Below, in pieces: positions 6,139 through 7,051 of a stretch of 7,051 nt of DNA (the stretch's first letter is position 1; each line of letters begins with the position of its first letter). The position numbers and the translations under genes are program-made. The notes under the pieces are model-generated. The model was not told the origin of the DNA. It was given only the letters and a program-made list of their open reading frames with translations, and did no database searches. The stretch is from Tannerella sp. (GTDB lineage Bacteria; Bacteroidota; Bacteroidia; Bacteroidales; Tannerellaceae), in NCBI GenBank assembly GCA_031279875.1, contig JAITHS010000320.1:1-7051 (forward strand), given 5' to 3'.

Positions 6139-7026
6139 TTAGCCTATTGTATGACTTGAAATTAGTTCTTTAATTAAATCTTCGACTTCAGCGTCGGCAG
6201 CAGTGATAGACTTGCTTTCTTTTGCCTGAAAGACAATGTTTTGTATCGTCTTAACCTTAGTCGGCGAGCCTGACAGCCCGCATTGTTTCACATCGCCCTC
6301 AACGTCGGCAACGCTCCACTCCTTTATATTAAGGTATGGGCGCACGTCATAGAGGTCGGCGTATGGTAGCGGGGTGCCGTCTTTGGTCTGTTCCGCTTTT
6401 TCCTGTGCACCGAGTGCGCGTTTGTATTTCTGCACCAAGAACGCATTTCGGGGGCGGCATGGTGCGGCTGAACCGTTAACGGTAATCACCAGAGGCATAG
6501 GCGCTTCGACTATTTCGATACCGCCTGTTATGCTGCGTTTGACCGTAATCTTGCCGTTTTCTACTTTCAAAATCTCTTCAGCATAAGTTACTTGCGTCAA
6601 GCCCAATTTTTCCGCTACCTGCGGACCGACTTGCGCCGTATCGCCGTCAATAGCCTGCCGACCGCCGATTATGAGATCGTAAGAGCCGATCTTGCGGATG
6701 GCTGTTGCCAGCGCGTAAGAGGTAGCCAGAGTATCGGCGCCCGCGAAAGCCCTGTCGGTCAGCAGATAACCGTTATCTGCTCCGCGATACAGCCCTTCAC
6801 GGATAATCTCGGCGGCACGACCCGGACCCATCGTCAACACCGTTACCGTAGTACCCGGAAAGCGTTCTTTAAGCAATAACGCCTGTTCGAGAGCGTTGAG
6901 ATCCTCTGGATTAAAAATAGCAGGAAGCGCAGCGCGGTTAACCGTTCCGTCTTCCTTCATAGCATCTTTCCCGACATTGCGGGTATCCGGCACTTGCTTC
7001 GCCAGAACAATAATTTTCAATGACAT
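6139..7026 (-). CDS. etfB: Electron transfer flavoprotein subunit beta, probable two-FAD type
   Basis: A 295-residue EtfB. Seen: N-terminal strand KIIVLAKQVPDTR (4-16), the NPEDLNALEQAL helix (39-50) typical of EtfB, the nucleotide loop VLTMGPGRAAE (63-73), and GGRQAIDGDTAQVGPQ (121-136). The DGDTAQVGP stretch is the segment that, in bifurcating ETFs, helps bind a second FAD where other EtfB proteins bind AMP. That points to the NADH-using, bifurcating-type group, though sequence alone does not prove activity. The family signature region EAPMPLVITVNG (174-185) follows. The C-terminal part (about 255-295) is the arm that packs against EtfA. It is the first gene of the etfB-etfA pair. Only 25 bases of its leader (7027-7051) are in the window: an AT-rich stretch with repeated AACAT/ATAAC words, no Shine-Dalgarno box and no promoter that can be called. 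Confidence 0.96.
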   Translation of the reverse strand: MSLKIIVLAKQVPDTRNVGKDAMKEDGTVNRAALPAIFNPEDLNALEQALLLKERFPGTTVTVLTMGPGRAAEIIREGLYRGADNGYLLTDRAFAGADTLATSYALATAIRKIGSYDLIIGGRQAIDGDTAQVGPQVAEKLGLTQVTYAEEILKVENGKITVKRSITGGIEIVEAPMPLVITVNGSAAPCRPRNAFLVQKYKRALGAQEKAEQTKDGTPLPYADLYDVRPYLNIKEWSVADVEGDVKQCGLSGSPTKVKTIQNIVFQAKESKSITAADAEVEDLIKELISSHTIG

Positions 7027-7051
7027 TTGTTATATGTTAAATGTTAATTTC

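Overview
The window reads as a chromosomal segment from an anaerobic member of the Bacteroidota, probably Bacteroidales. This is inferred from protein style (NuoF-like and 2Fe-2S subunits, an EtfBA pair), A-rich gene leaders without clear Shine-Dalgarno boxes, and tight gene spacing. It contains no RNA gene, CRISPR array or transposase.

Region 1 (1-4979, + strand) is a tightly packed run of genes. It starts inside a NuoF/HydB-like flavoprotein subunit that is cut by the window edge. That gene is followed by an SMC/ABC-type AAA ATPase, a DUF4435/TOPRIM-like protein, a 319-residue 2Fe-2S/4Fe-4S electron-transfer subunit resembling the N-terminal part of NuoG/HydA and GltD-type Fe-S domains, and an eight-repeat PQQ-like beta-propeller protein that may be a lipoprotein. 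Gene junctions are a 4-base overlap, 29 bases (1 base of overlap if an in-frame stop is ignored), 6 bases and 11 bases.

The main point of interest is 983-2859. The ATPase plus DUF4435 pair has the architecture of the PARIS anti-phage system (AriA/AriB) or a close relative. It lies exactly between two genes expected to encode subunits of one redox complex. It is much more AT-rich than its neighbours: spot counts give 25% and 35% G+C in two 60-base lines inside, against 63% and 57% in two lines outside. Removing 983-2859 would join the flanking genes with an ATGA stop/start overlap, so a clean insertion into a translationally coupled junction is likely. The ATPase frame has a TAA at 2009-2011. 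Reading past it adds a plausible C-terminal tail that ends in a TAATG overlap with the next gene, so the ATPase looks freshly truncated by ten codons.

Region 2 (4980-5108) is a short gap between converging genes. It holds a large nested palindrome at 5041-5110, probably a bidirectional terminator or a small repeat element.

Region 3 (5109-7026, - strand) is etfB followed by etfA, the two subunits of an electron transfer flavoprotein with sequence marks of the two-FAD (bifurcating-type) group. Apart from the inserted pair and the propeller, everything here concerns moving electrons between NAD(P)H, flavins and iron-sulfur carriers.
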